Below, one piece after another: positions 43,349 through 52,702 of a stretch of 64,000 nucleotides of DNA; the stretch's first letter is position 1, and every line of letters begins with the position of its first letter. This stretch comes from JAUVPY01 sp034412795 (GTDB taxonomy: Bacteria > Chloroflexota > Anaerolineae > 4572-78 > NAK82). The position numbers and the translations under genes were made by a program. The stretch covers positions 1 to 64,000 of the forward strand of contig DAOUMD010000016.1 of assembly GCA_034412795.1 (NCBI GenBank). The letters run 5' to 3'. A model generated the notes under the pieces. It did not search any database. It saw nothing but the letters and a program-made list of their open reading frames with translations, and was not told the DNA's origin.

Positions 43349-44632
43349 ATGAAGACTTTGGATGAACTGGTACGACGGATTACCCAGTTGAGGCAAGAGG
43401 GTGTAAACATCACTCTGTTGGCGGTTTGTCCTAACTCGGTGGCGGTCCTGGAGGCTGCGGTGAAGGTCGCTGCCACCAATAACACGCCGATGCTGTTTGC
43501 TGCCACGCTCAATCAGGTAGACCGAGAAGGTAGCTACACGGGTTGGACACCGGACGAATTTACAGCGCAGATTGAGGTCTTTACCCGCAAGTACGCCTGG
43601 GACGGCCCTCTCTATCCATGCCTGGATCATGGAGGCCCTTGGCTTAAGGACCTGCACACGCTAGCCGGCCTTTCCCTGCAGGAGACGATGGATGAGGTCA
43701 AACAAAGCCTGGTAGCGTGCATGAAAGCTGGTTACCATCTCTTGCATGTTGACCCCACGGTGGACCACACTTTGCCTCCCGGCGAGGCAATCGCCATAGA
43801 GACGGTGGTAGCTCGCACCGTTGAACTGATAGAGCATACCGAGCGAGAGCGAGCGCGTTTGGGATTACGTCCTATTTCTTATGAAGTTGGCACCGAGGAG
43901 GTTCACGGTGGCCTGGTAGACTACAGCAATTTTAAGATTTTCATCGACAGCTTAAGACAAGGGCTGGCAGCACGCGGATTGGACCAGGCCTGGCCCTGTT
44001 TCATCGTCGGTAAGGTGGGGACCGACCTACATACCACTGACTTCGACCCAGAGACCGCTCAGCAACTGTTTGATACTGTATCTCCCTTCGGTTCGCTGAT
44101 CAAGGGACATTATACCGATTGGGTTTCAAACCCGCACGACTATCCGAGCAGTGGCATGGGGGGGGCCAATGTTGGGCCTGAATTCACGGCTGAGGAATAC
44201 CTGGCCCTCGCTGATCTGTGCGCTAAGGAAGAAGATTTGATCCGCAGCCGCGGGACTTTGCGGCCGTCAGACTTCTTGGCCGTGCTGGAGCAGGCGGTGT
44301 ATGACTCCGGTCGCTGGCGTAAGTGGTTACAGCCAGAGGAGTATCCAGATGAAGGGGCTGAACAAGGATGGGGGAGCGGCGCTCCCGTCGATGCCCAGCA
44401 CGTTTGGGATGGCCTGTCGCCAGAGCGGCGCTCCTGGCTGACTCAAACCGGCGCTCGATATATCTGGACAGCAGCTCCGGTGCTGGCCGCGCGCGAAACC
44501 CTATACCGCAATCTGTCGTGCCTCATCCCTGACCCTCACCAGGTAGTCGTTGATCGCATTGCCCAGTCCATGGAGAAATACGTGGTTGCCTTTCATCTCT
44601 TCGACTCCCTCACGCATCTTGAAGGGGACTAA
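43349..44632 (+). CDS. Tagatose-bisphosphate aldolase GatZ/KbaZ-like protein
   Basis: 427 residues matching the GatZ/KbaZ (tagatose-6-phosphate kinase-annotated) family: LAVCPNSVAVLEAAV, LDHGGPW, HVDPTVDH, and YEVGTEEVHGG are landmark segments. In enterobacteria GatZ is the non-catalytic partner that stabilises the class II aldolase GatY. No GatY/KbaY-type gene is seen here, so the protein may act alone or with a distant partner. Last gene of the 25-44.6 kb run. Confidence 0.88.
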   Translation: MKTLDELVRRITQLRQEGVNITLLAVCPNSVAVLEAAVKVAATNNTPMLFAATLNQVDREGSYTGWTPDEFTAQIEVFTRKYAWDGPLYPCLDHGGPWLKDLHTLAGLSLQETMDEVKQSLVACMKAGYHLLHVDPTVDHTLPPGEAIAIETVVARTVELIEHTERERARLGLRPISYEVGTEEVHGGLVDYSNFKIFIDSLRQGLAARGLDQAWPCFIVGKVGTDLHTTDFDPETAQQLFDTVSPFGSLIKGHYTDWVSNPHDYPSSGMGGANVGPEFTAEEYLALADLCAKEEDLIRSRGTLRPSDFLAVLEQAVYDSGRWRKWLQPEEYPDEGAEQGWGSGAPVDAQHVWDGLSPERRSWLTQTGARYIWTAAPVLAARETLYRNLSCLIPDPHQVVVDRIAQSMEKYVVAFHLFDSLTHLEGD

Positions 44633-44685
44633 GCTGTAACTCTGCGACTTTGCACGAGTGCTGGTGGGAAGCGGGAGCGACTTTG

Positions 44686-44713
44686 TTGACAGATGAAAAA
44701 AAAGTGCTATAAT
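44686..44713 (+). promoter_or_regulatory. Strong sigma70-type promoter of the dehydrogenase/Liv operon
   Basis: TTGACA (44686-44691), 16-bp spacer, TATAAT (44708-44713), both consensus. The next long gene begins 480 bp downstream, leaving a long leader. Confidence 0.75.
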
Positions 44714-45194
44714 GTCTGCACTGTTTCAAGCAGTGCCCCGTTAGAATTTGGTTCCTGTGCATGATTCGAAAGCGTAAGGCTTTTCCAAGAATTAAATTGC
44801 GCAAACGTCCCGTTAAGACTCGTTGAAACAAAGCCAGATAAGCGACCTAATGCTTGGAAAAGCCTGAGCAATGCCCGAAGCCGTTCACATACTGTGTTAA
44901 CTTGGACTGATGCGAGTTTGTGCCTTGGGCTATCATTTTCTTGGCATTGCCTAAATCATTGACAGGTTTTTGCGTCTACGACAGCCTTGCCCCCAATCAT
45001 TATAGCCATCCAAATACCGTCTGTCTGGTATTACAGTGCCATTCGAATTACAAACCTGGCTGTTCGTGCGATCGGATGTGCTACTCCTACCCAGGTTTCT
45101 TAGAGAGTGCTTTCTGAGATCATCTTGTTTGGTCTCTTCGCGCGGTGTAGTTGTTCAATAATTCATTAGCAAAAGTAAATAGGGAGGATCAATG
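44714..45194 (+). other. Long structured leader upstream of the dehydrogenase/Liv operon
   Basis: About 480 nt without a long gene. A 12-bp inverted repeat GGCTTTTCCAAG (44778-44789) / CTTGGAAAAGCC (44853-44864) could form a long-range stem enclosing the end of a tiny basic reading frame. No known riboswitch class was recognised. Confidence 0.5.
44761..44826 (+). CDS. Possible 21-residue highly basic leader peptide
   Basis: ATG 44761 opens a 21-codon frame in which 11 residues are Arg or Lys, ending at TGA 44824. It begins about 40 nt after the predicted transcription start and its centre forms one arm of the leader stem. There is no good Shine-Dalgarno sequence. It may be a regulatory peptide or chance. 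Confidence 0.3.
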   Translation: MIRKRKAFPRIKLRKRPVKTR

Positions 45195-46223
45195 ATGACC
45201 GCAAAATATGGTGTAGGCATCATCGGCGCTGGTTGGGTGTCCGGGGAATACGTCAAAGCATTCCGCGATCACCCCTTGACGGAAGTGGTGGGTATGTACA
45301 ATAAGACCCCCAAAAAGGCCACGAATGTCATGAAAACCCACGGCGTCGATGGTAAGGAGTATGCGTCCATTGACGAATTCTTTGACGATGAGCGCATTAA
45401 CATTGTCGTTCACTGCGCTCACGCAGATACGCGGCCTGAATATATTAGCCGCGCGGCACTAAGCGGCCGCCACGTCGTCATCGAGAAGCCGATTAGTATG
45501 AACTCCGAGGGGACGGTTCAGATCTATGAGGCAGTCAACAAAGGGGGCATGAAATCGATCGTCAGTTGTGTGTTGCGCTGGAATCCCCAATTTGAGACCA
45601 TCCGGGCCTTGATCGACGATGGTAAACTCGGGGACCTGATCTACGCCGAAGCCGACTACTGGCACCCCATCATCAAGGCCTATCCCGGCTATCCCTACTA
45701 CATGAAGAAGATTTCCGGTGGCAGTTCCTTCACCGTGGCCGGTGTCCACGCGGTGGATACTCTGCGTTGGTTGGCCGGAGACGTTGCCGAGGTTGCCGCC
45801 TTCAGCACCGGCCCGATTGCGAACAAGGACTATGAGTACCAGCCGGTGTCGGTGGCCGCACTCAAATTTGAGAACGGCGCGGTGGGCAAGCTTTCCAGCA
45901 TGATAGAGGGTGAGACCCCTTACATCTTCAACTGCCGGTTGTTCGGCACCACCATGTCCATCAACAACAACAAGATTCATTCTTACAAATATTATCCCGG
46001 CTCGCTTGGCTACTGGGAGTTCCCGACCGTAAAACCGGACAGCGGTGATGTTTCGCACCATCCCTTTGTGCCGGAGATCCACCACTTTATGGAATGCATC
46101 GAAAACGACGTCGAGTCGCACGCTTCGATCCATGATATGGTCAAGACCATGGCCCTCTGCTTCGCCATCGACGAGTCGGCGGCCAAGGGTGGCCAACCGG
46201 TTGCAGTCAAATCTCTGGTCTAG
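45195..46223 (+). CDS. Gfo/Idh/MocA family oxidoreductase
   Basis: 342 residues. GAGWVS (11-16) for NAD(P) and EKP (97-99, VVIEKPIS). The C-terminal half carries SSFTVAGVHAVDTLRWLAG, a typical catalytic helix with His. GGAGG 7 bp before ATG 45195 (ATG 45192 is adjacent). First gene after the strong promoter and 122 bp before the Liv-type binding protein. Confidence 0.9.
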   Translation: MTAKYGVGIIGAGWVSGEYVKAFRDHPLTEVVGMYNKTPKKATNVMKTHGVDGKEYASIDEFFDDERINIVVHCAHADTRPEYISRAALSGRHVVIEKPISMNSEGTVQIYEAVNKGGMKSIVSCVLRWNPQFETIRALIDDGKLGDLIYAEADYWHPIIKAYPGYPYYMKKISGGSSFTVAGVHAVDTLRWLAGDVAEVAAFSTGPIANKDYEYQPVSVAALKFENGAVGKLSSMIEGETPYIFNCRLFGTTMSINNNKIHSYKYYPGSLGYWEFPTVKPDSGDVSHHPFVPEIHHFMECIENDVESHASIHDMVKTMALCFAIDESAAKGGQPVAVKSLV

Positions 46224-46345
46224 TCTTGTTACTTCTACCCCAAGCCGCGCCAGCGGGGCTCTACCCCGTGGCGTGCGACCGGGGTTTGAAAGTAAAATTC
46301 TATTGTAGTGGTTAGCATTTCTTAATCTGAACAGGAGGAGAGAAA

Positions 46346-47698
46346 GTGTCAGAAAAAATGAAGCGTCGTGATTTTCTTAAATCAGCAGCCACCGTAGGTG
46401 TGGGCAGTGTGCTGGGCGCCGGCCTGGCCTCGGCTTGCCAGACGGCGGCCACCCCGGCCGCCGAAGTACCAGCCGAAGGTGCGGCGACCGAGGCTCCCGC
46501 CGGGGCGCCAGCGGTGGTACAAGAAAAGCGGCCCATCAACGTAGTCGGTATCTTCCCACTCAGCGGCTTCATCGCCTCCGACGGCGAAGAGATGCGCAAT
46601 GGCGTCGTCATGGCGGTTGACGAAATCAATGGGCTGGGTGGCCTTGTCGGCCACGAACTCAAATACATCGAGATAGACGACGTCGACTCGGTCGGCGATC
46701 AGGTCACCACCGCCTTCGAGCGGGCCATCGACGTGGAGAAGGCGGATGTTATCTTCTCCGGTTACCACCTGACCTCGGCGCCTGAATTCGATATCTGCGC
46801 CGAGGCCGGCGTGCTGTACTACAACAACAACACCCAGAAGGCATGGACCGACCGCTATTCCAGCGACCCCGAGAAGTACTGGCCCATCTTCCAGACCGAC
46901 CCGAACGAAGAGTGGTACGGTGGCGGCTTTGCCCGTTACCTGGACCGCATAGTGGCGAACGGCGAATTCGTACCGGAAAGTGGAAAGACAGCCGCCATCC
47001 TGCACGGCGACGACACCTACAGCTCATTCATTGGCAATACATTCAACGACACGGCCCTGGAGTTGGGCTGGGATGTCTTGCTCAAGGACACCTTCACGGT
47101 AGGTAACGTGGCCGACTGGGGGCCGATGTTGTCCAACGTGCGCGATGTCAATCCCTCCGTCTTCTTCTCCGTCACCTACAACCCGGCCGACAACGCGGCC
47201 ATGATCAAGCAGTGGGCGGCCAATCCTATCCCCGCCCTGATCTATCAGCAATACGGTCCTTCCGTGCCCGAGTATCTGGATCTGGCTGGCGAGGCGGCCA
47301 ACGGCGTCATCTGGGCTACCGTGCTCGGCTTTTTGCCTGATGAGATCGGCATGGATTGGGTCAGTGCCTATGAAGCCAAGTTTGGCCAGACGCCGGGCTA
47401 TGCCAACGCGCCGGGTGGCTATGACCAGGTATGGGTCTGGGCCAAAGCCGTGGCGTTGGCTGGCGATCCCTTCGACTATCAGAAGGTGGCCAAGATGACC
47501 GAGATGGGCATCCACCGTGGTGTGACCGGCGGCAGTGCTTTTTCAGACCACGCTGGCCAGTGCTATCCGTGGCAGGTTAATGATCCCTCGCTGGGACAAG
47601 CACACACTATCTACCAGATCCAGGATGGGCAACAGGTGCTGGTTTTCCCGGATCCCTACACCACCGGCACATTCCAGACTCCGTCCTGGTTTGGCTAG
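46346..47698 (+). CDS. Branched-chain-amino-acid-type ABC importer, substrate-binding lipoprotein
   Basis: 450 residues. Tat motif KRRDFLKSA and lipobox Cys31 (LASAC). The mature part is a type-1 periplasmic binding fold of the LivK/LeuT-like family (INVVGIFPLSGFIASDGEEM). Ligands of this family range from amino acids to amides and urea. GTG 46346, 7 bp after GGAGG, is chosen. The gene order that follows (two ATPases, two permeases) is the complete Liv set. Confidence 0.9.
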   Translation: MSEKMKRRDFLKSAATVGVGSVLGAGLASACQTAATPAAEVPAEGAATEAPAGAPAVVQEKRPINVVGIFPLSGFIASDGEEMRNGVVMAVDEINGLGGLVGHELKYIEIDDVDSVGDQVTTAFERAIDVEKADVIFSGYHLTSAPEFDICAEAGVLYYNNNTQKAWTDRYSSDPEKYWPIFQTDPNEEWYGGGFARYLDRIVANGEFVPESGKTAAILHGDDTYSSFIGNTFNDTALELGWDVLLKDTFTVGNVADWGPMLSNVRDVNPSVFFSVTYNPADNAAMIKQWAANPIPALIYQQYGPSVPEYLDLAGEAANGVIWATVLGFLPDEIGMDWVSAYEAKFGQTPGYANAPGGYDQVWVWAKAVALAGDPFDYQKVAKMTEMGIHRGVTGGSAFSDHAGQCYPWQVNDPSLGQAHTIYQIQDGQQVLVFPDPYTTGTFQTPSWFG

Positions 47699-47734
47699 GA
47701 TATGATCAAAACGTGAGCCTTTGATAAAACAGAT

Positions 47735-47763
47735 CTGGCCGTTCGCACAAAGCGAACGGCCAG
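47735..47763 (+). terminator. Hairpin after the Liv binding-protein gene
   Basis: Perfect 12-bp arms CTGGCCGTTCGC/GCGAACGGCCAG, 5-nt loop, no clean T-tract. Partial terminator or mRNA stabiliser before the ATPase genes. Confidence 0.6.
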
Positions 47764-47934
47764 CATCCGGTTTAGCTTTGATAATCGTTATCTATCTCAT
47801 ATCGTATTGCCTTTAGTCCCTTGCTAGAGGGGCATATCGTCCCCACCTGAACAATCGCAGGCGGGGGGCTTGTTTCATCCAGACCTGTCAGATTTCTCAC
47901 AACCTGACGGGTCTGAGTAGACTGAGGGTATTCT

Positions 47935-48720
47935 ATGTCGCCTATCTTCTCATGTGAGGAAGTTACCAAAGCATACGGAGGGCTGATGGCGGTCAGAGAT
48001 CTCTCCTTTGAAGTGGAAGAGGGGGAGATTTATGCCATTGCCGGACCCAATGGCGCAGGCAAGACAACCCTGTTCGACACCATTTCGGGCGTTTCCCCGG
48101 CGACGAGCGGGGTTATTTTCTTTGAGGGCCAGGAAATACAGCGCCGGCACGCGGACGCTGTCTGTCGACTGGGTATCGCACGCACCTTCCAAACTACCGT
48201 GGGCTTTGACACCCAGACAGTGTTGACCAATGCTTTGGTGGGTGCCATCCTCGGCCGCGCAGGTACGGGCAACCCCACCATGCAGTTCTCCGACGAAGCG
48301 GTTGAAGCAGCCCTTGAGGCATTGGAATTTTGCGACTTGCTGGATATACAAGGCGAACAGGTTGACACGCTGTCTGTTTTTGAGCGCAAACGACTGATGA
48401 TGGCCACCGCCCTGTCCACCCATCCCAAGCTGCTGTTGTTGGACGAGCCGGTCGGCGGTCTCAGCCGGGCAGAACGGGATGGGATGGTGAACTTGGTCCG
48501 CAAAGTCAACCAATCGGGAGTTACCGTGTTGTTGATCGAGCACGTGATGAAAGCGGTCCAGGCGCTGGCTGATCGACTGTTGGTCTTGCATCACGGCCGG
48601 AAGATCGCCGAAGGCCCTCCGGCCGAAGTCCTGCGCGACGAAAAGGTGATTGAGGTGTACCTGGGCGGCAAACACCGGGAGAAGATCTCGGGCAACAACG
48701 GAGGTGGTCGCCGATGTTGA
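47935..48720 (+). CDS. livG: Liv-type ABC importer ATPase (LivG-like, atypical signature)
   Basis: 261 residues. Walker A GPNGAGKTT (37-45), Walker B LLLLDEP (166-172), H-loop LLIEHVM. The ABC signature that is normally LSxGxxRR is LSVFERKRL (146-154), so one composite ATP site may be weak or catalytically silent. No clear ribosome binding site before ATG 47935. Overlaps the second ATPase by 7 bp. Confidence 0.88.
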   Translation: MSPIFSCEEVTKAYGGLMAVRDLSFEVEEGEIYAIAGPNGAGKTTLFDTISGVSPATSGVIFFEGQEIQRRHADAVCRLGIARTFQTTVGFDTQTVLTNALVGAILGRAGTGNPTMQFSDEAVEAALEALEFCDLLDIQGEQVDTLSVFERKRLMMATALSTHPKLLLLDEPVGGLSRAERDGMVNLVRKVNQSGVTVLLIEHVMKAVQALADRLLVLHHGRKIAEGPPAEVLRDEKVIEVYLGGKHREKISGNNGGGRRC

Positions 48721-49415
48721 AGGTAACCGACCTGGAGGCGGGGTATGGGGGATCCCAGGTTTTGCATTCATTATCGCTGTACGTCGAGGATGGCGAAACT
48801 GTGGTCGTGCTGGGTCCCAATGGCCACGGTAAGACCACTCTATTGCGCACCATCTCAGGGCTGGTCCGGCCTACGGCTGGCGAGGTAGAATTCGATGGAC
48901 AGGTTATCTCTGACCTTCGGGCGTCAGAGATCGTAGCGGCAGGGGTGATCCACATTCCCCAGGGGGATCTGCCTTTTCCCGAGTTGACCGTTATGGAAAA
49001 CTTGTTGATGGGCGCTTACCGGCCTGAGGCCTGGAAAGAGCGAAAGCAGAAGCTGGAACAGGTCTTTGAATTGTTCCCCCTCTTGGGGGAACGAACCACT
49101 CAATTGGCCCGCAGCCTGTCCGGCGGTGAACGACGTATGTTGGCCTTGGGGCGTGGCCTCATGAGCAAGGCAAAGATTTTGATGATAGATGAGCCATCAT
49201 TGGGCTTGGCTCCGTACCTGATCGAAGATGTCTATCAGACCATACGAAACATCAAGGGTACCGGGCTGTCTATCCTGCTGGTAGACGAGAACGCCGATCA
49301 CATTGAGGGTCTGGCCGACCGGGTCTATCTCTTGGAATCCGGGACGTTGGTGAAGGAAGGTAAGGTAGATGAGATGCTCCAAGACGAGGCGCTGCTGGCC
49401 GCCTATCTCGGCTAA
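48714..49415 (+). CDS. livF: Liv-type ABC importer ATPase (LivF-like)
   Basis: 233 residues. Walker A GPNGHGKTT (34-42), canonical signature LSGGERR (135-141), Walker B ILMIDEP. With its normal signature it can compensate for the degenerate one of the LivG-like partner in a heterodimer. Starts inside the upstream gene. Confidence 0.92.
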   Translation: MLKVTDLEAGYGGSQVLHSLSLYVEDGETVVVLGPNGHGKTTLLRTISGLVRPTAGEVEFDGQVISDLRASEIVAAGVIHIPQGDLPFPELTVMENLLMGAYRPEAWKERKQKLEQVFELFPLLGERTTQLARSLSGGERRMLALGRGLMSKAKILMIDEPSLGLAPYLIEDVYQTIRNIKGTGLSILLVDENADHIEGLADRVYLLESGTLVKEGKVDEMLQDEALLAAYLG

Positions 49416-49569
49416 TTCCAGGAATCTACCCCAGAATTTTGTATAGCTGGCGCATCTCTATCCCGAAAAGTGCCCCGCCGTCAGGTGCGGGTCGGGATGC
49501 TGTCCCTATGGATTTTTGGACAGGCTCTAAATCCGATAACCGAATGAAAAGTTGGGAGGACAAAAGAGT

Positions 49570-50448
49570 ATGGAGAAATTGTTCCAAGCCATCTACAGTG
49601 GCATACTCTACGGTTCGATCTATGGCTTGATGGCCATCGGCCTGACCTTGATCTGGGGCTCGCTACGTATGTTAAACTTGGCCCACGGGTCTTTGTATCT
49701 GGTGGGCGGGTACGTGGCCTGGACAGCCCTCAATGTCTTGGCGTTGCCGTCTCTGCCGTCATTTGCACTGGGCGTGATCGGTGCCGCTCTGGTGGCTCTG
49801 CTGATACAGGTGCTCGCCATAAACCGGCTGCTGGGCAGGCAGGAGTTTTTTAACGCGACTATGATCGCTACGGTAGGCGCCTCAATTGTCATAGAAAGCG
49901 CGGTGCTTATTATCTATGGCCCGCGCGTCAAGCAGATGCCCGCGGTCATTGAGGGAACCTTTAAGATCGGCAACGTCCTCATCAGCTATCAGGCCCTGAT
50001 TGTCATCGCTGTGGCTCTGGTCTCTTTCGCGCTATTGGCCCTGTTCCTGCGCAGGTCACGCTACGGATTGTCCATTCAAGCCGTCTCCCAGCAGATGGAC
50101 GCGGCGCGGCTTATGGGCATTCCGTCTGTGGCCACCTTCATGATCGTCATGACCATCAGCGGGGCGCTGGCCGGCTTGGCGGGCGTGTTGCTGTCATCTA
50201 TCTTTTACCTTTCTCCCACTTCCGGGTTCAACCCCATGATCAAAGCGCTGGTAGTCACCATCTTTGGCGGCCTGGGCAGCGTCAAAGGCACCATCTGGGC
50301 TGCCTACGTCATCGGGCTGTTAGAAGCCTTCCTGCAGGTATACTTCGGCGCTGGTGCGGCGTTGCCGGGTCTGTTTCTGTTCATGATTATTATGCTGGTT
50401 ATACGCCCGACTGGGCTGTTCGGATTGGGGGAGGCGCAACGGCTATGA
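49570..50448 (+). CDS. livH: Liv-type ABC importer permease (LivH-like)
   Basis: 292 residues, about eight predicted membrane segments; GSIYGLMAIGLTLIWG and LNLAHGSLYLVGGY are the family opening. GGGAGGA about 9 bp upstream supports ATG 49570 over an in-frame TTG at 49552. Overlaps the next permease by 4 bp (ATGA). Confidence 0.92.
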   Translation: MEKLFQAIYSGILYGSIYGLMAIGLTLIWGSLRMLNLAHGSLYLVGGYVAWTALNVLALPSLPSFALGVIGAALVALLIQVLAINRLLGRQEFFNATMIATVGASIVIESAVLIIYGPRVKQMPAVIEGTFKIGNVLISYQALIVIAVALVSFALLALFLRRSRYGLSIQAVSQQMDAARLMGIPSVATFMIVMTISGALAGLAGVLLSSIFYLSPTSGFNPMIKALVVTIFGGLGSVKGTIWAAYVIGLLEAFLQVYFGAGAALPGLFLFMIIMLVIRPTGLFGLGEAQRL

Positions 50449-51503
50449 TCCAGGATACTGCTGTTTCCCAGCCTAAAGCAAAAAACATCTCTGAGAGACT
50501 GAATTGGGCGGCCGGACCGTGGGCCAAGCCCAGCAAGGTGTTCATTGGGGTGGCGCTGCTGGTGGCGGTGGTCTTCCCGTTGGTAGCCACTCAGCTCAGT
50601 ACCGGCCGCTTCATATTGCACCTGTGCGTCCTTTTCTTCGGTTGGTGTATCGTAACCCAGAGCTGGAACTTGATCTTGGGTGTGGGGGGCATTTTCTCCT
50701 TTGCCCAGTTGGCGCTATTTGCCGTTGGTGGTTACACCACGGGTGTCTTGACTTTGCACCTGGGCTGGAGCCCGTGGATTGCCATCTTTCTGGCGCCGAT
50801 CGTGGCTACCATCGCCGCCCTGATCATTGGTCTGCCCAGCTTGCGGCTGCGTGGCCCTTACGTGGTCTTGCTAACTCTGGCCTTTCACGAATTGCTGCGC
50901 AATTTTGCTACCCAGGGGCCAAGCTGGATCGCCGGTGGCGGCTACGGCTTGAGATACGTTCCCAAATTCGGATTTGAGGAATTGCTGGGTCGTCCGTTCG
51001 ACCGGGTGGCCTACTACTACGTCGGCCTGATCTTTTTTGCGATTGCGACCTACGTCATCTGGCGCATCTTCCACTCGCCCATCGGCATGAGCTTCCGCGC
51101 TCTGCGCGACTCGGAGACCTACGCTATCAGCCGTGGGGTTGATCCCTTCCGCTTTAAGATGCTGTTGTTTGCCTTCAGTGCCTTCTTCACCGGGCTGGCG
51201 GGTGGTTACCTCATCCACTACAATGGAGCGCAGTCTCCAGCCATCCTCAGCTTTGAAACCATGATTAACCTGCTGGCTGCGATCGTGCTGGGCGGGTGGG
51301 GGACCTTCTGGGGACCCATTGCCGGCACGGTCTTGATCATCGTGCTGCCTGAGTTGCTGCGGGCGGCGGAAGACTACCGCAACCTGGCTATGGGTTTGAC
51401 GTTGGCCTTGATTGCCGTCTTTGCCCCGCAAGGTCTGGGCCCGTTGATCGCCGATGGTGTCAGGAAACTTGTTAAATCCACTCGGCGAAGACAGGAAGCA
51501 TAA
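50445..51503 (+). CDS. livM: Liv-type ABC importer permease (LivM-like)
   Basis: 352 residues with about ten predicted membrane segments; the LivM landmarks LGVGGIFSFAQLALFAVGGY and MSFRALRDSETYA are present. Last gene of the importer operon; a strong intrinsic terminator follows 39 bp downstream. Confidence 0.92.
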   Translation: MIQDTAVSQPKAKNISERLNWAAGPWAKPSKVFIGVALLVAVVFPLVATQLSTGRFILHLCVLFFGWCIVTQSWNLILGVGGIFSFAQLALFAVGGYTTGVLTLHLGWSPWIAIFLAPIVATIAALIIGLPSLRLRGPYVVLLTLAFHELLRNFATQGPSWIAGGGYGLRYVPKFGFEELLGRPFDRVAYYYVGLIFFAIATYVIWRIFHSPIGMSFRALRDSETYAISRGVDPFRFKMLLFAFSAFFTGLAGGYLIHYNGAQSPAILSFETMINLLAAIVLGGWGTFWGPIAGTVLIIVLPELLRAAEDYRNLAMGLTLALIAVFAPQGLGPLIADGVRKLVKSTRRRQEA

Positions 51504-51541
51504 CAACCGACGCTCATAGTGTGAAACAGGGTGAGAGACAA

Positions 51542-51585
51542 CCCCCCGGTTTTCCAAGCATGAGAAAACCGGGGGTAGTGTTTTT
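51542..51585 (+). terminator. Rho-independent terminator of the Liv operon
   Basis: Arms CCCCCGGTTTTC/GAAAACCGGGGG (12 bp), 9-nt loop, then TAGTGTTTTT. It separates the plus-strand Liv operon from the convergent minus-strand dehydrogenase. Confidence 0.85.
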
Positions 51586-51613
51586 CCCGTCTGCTGCTTT
51601 GCCGGCCAGCTTC

Positions 51614-52633
51614 CTAGGGAACCAATACCGCCTTGATGATCGCTTCCTCGGCCTGGCTGTTCTTGCGCATGATCTCCTCGGTTTCGGAGAAGCTGAAGGT
51701 ATTGGTGATCAGCTTCTCAGCGTCGATCATCCCCTCTCGGAGCAGGCGGAGAGAGCGCGGGAAACTGATGCCCGGCTCGGCAAAGGTAGAGCGCAGGGTG
51801 ACTTTGTTGAAGATCAAGTCATTGATGTCCAGCTCTACCTTGCTTTCTCCACCCAGGTTGATCCCGATGAAGGACACAATCCCTCCGAATTTCACCATTT
51901 GCACGGCCAGGGGCATCGTCACCGGTGGAGAGGTGACCACAACACTGTGCGCCCCGGTGGGGAAGGTTGAGCGTACTTTTTCCACCGGGTCTTCCTCAGC
52001 CGCATGGATCAATACGTCGGCCCCAAACGCCTCGCCCACCTTCATGCGGGCTGTTTCGCGTGGGCTGCGGTCATAGCCGATCAGGGCTACTCTGGCCGCC
52101 CCATGAAGTTTTGCCAGCCGAACGCACATCAGGCCGATGGGGCCTGGCCCGTAGACCACCACGTCGCCACCTAACGGGATCTCGGCGTTTTTCACCGTGT
52201 TGATGGCCACCGCCAGCGGTTCTGTCAACGAGGCGTGGACATAGTCTATGTCCTCGAAGGGGTTTAGCATGTGCTCGTTGAGTGCCATGTACTCTGCCAT
52301 ACCTGGCTGGCCGCCAAAATCATACATGTTGCTGCAGCGCCACGCTTCCCCATTCTTGCAGTGTTCGCACATGCCACACATTGTCACGTCTTCGGGGATG
52401 ACCTTGTCTCCCACCTTGACGTTGGTCACGCCCGACCCTACTTCTACGACTTCGGCCGCGATTTCGTGACCCAGGGGCATCCAGTCTTCCGTCCAGTCTG
52501 CGGCGAAGTGCAGATCGGTGCCACATACTCCACAGGCTTTGACCTTAATCAGGGCTTCCCCCTCTTTAGGTTTCGGGACGTCCATCTCCCTGATTTCGAA
52601 TTGGAATGGACTTCTGGCGTATACACCTTTCAT
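51614..52633 (-). CDS. Zinc-dependent alcohol dehydrogenase (MDR, sorbitol/threonine dehydrogenase-like)
   Basis: 339 residues. Catalytic zinc residues Cys37 (CGVCGTDLH) and His56-Glu57 (GHE); structural zinc Cys86, Cys89, Cys92, Cys100 all present. Rossmann motif GPGPIG. The start at 52633 follows GAGAGGAA; an in-frame ATG nine codons upstream lacks a binding site. It oxidises a polyol or sugar alcohol. It is downstream of the aminotransferase on the same strand, separated by a hairpin. Confidence 0.9.
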   Translation of the reverse strand: MKGVYARSPFQFEIREMDVPKPKEGEALIKVKACGVCGTDLHFAADWTEDWMPLGHEIAAEVVEVGSGVTNVKVGDKVIPEDVTMCGMCEHCKNGEAWRCSNMYDFGGQPGMAEYMALNEHMLNPFEDIDYVHASLTEPLAVAINTVKNAEIPLGGDVVVYGPGPIGLMCVRLAKLHGAARVALIGYDRSPRETARMKVGEAFGADVLIHAAEEDPVEKVRSTFPTGAHSVVVTSPPVTMPLAVQMVKFGGIVSFIGINLGGESKVELDINDLIFNKVTLRSTFAEPGISFPRSLRLLREGMIDAEKLITNTFSFSETEEIMRKNSQAEEAIIKAVLVP

Positions 52634-52660
52634 TTTTGTTTTCCTCTCGTATCGTTCCAT

Positions 52661-52690
52661 AAACCCGGTTTTTTCAAAAAAACCGGGTTT
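52661..52690 (-). terminator. Hairpin between aminotransferase and dehydrogenase genes
   Basis: Arms AAACCCGGTTTTTT/AAAAAACCGGGTTT, 14 bp, tiny loop, 13 bp after the aminotransferase stop. Acts as terminator or attenuator between the two minus-strand genes; no separate dehydrogenase promoter was seen. Confidence 0.7.
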
Positions 52691-52702
52691 ATACAGACGC
52701 TG

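Noticed and set aside
44920..45117. 65-codon frame in the leader of the dehydrogenase/Liv operon
   Set aside because: No ribosome binding site, irregular composition rich in Cys/Ser/Tyr, no similarity to a known family.
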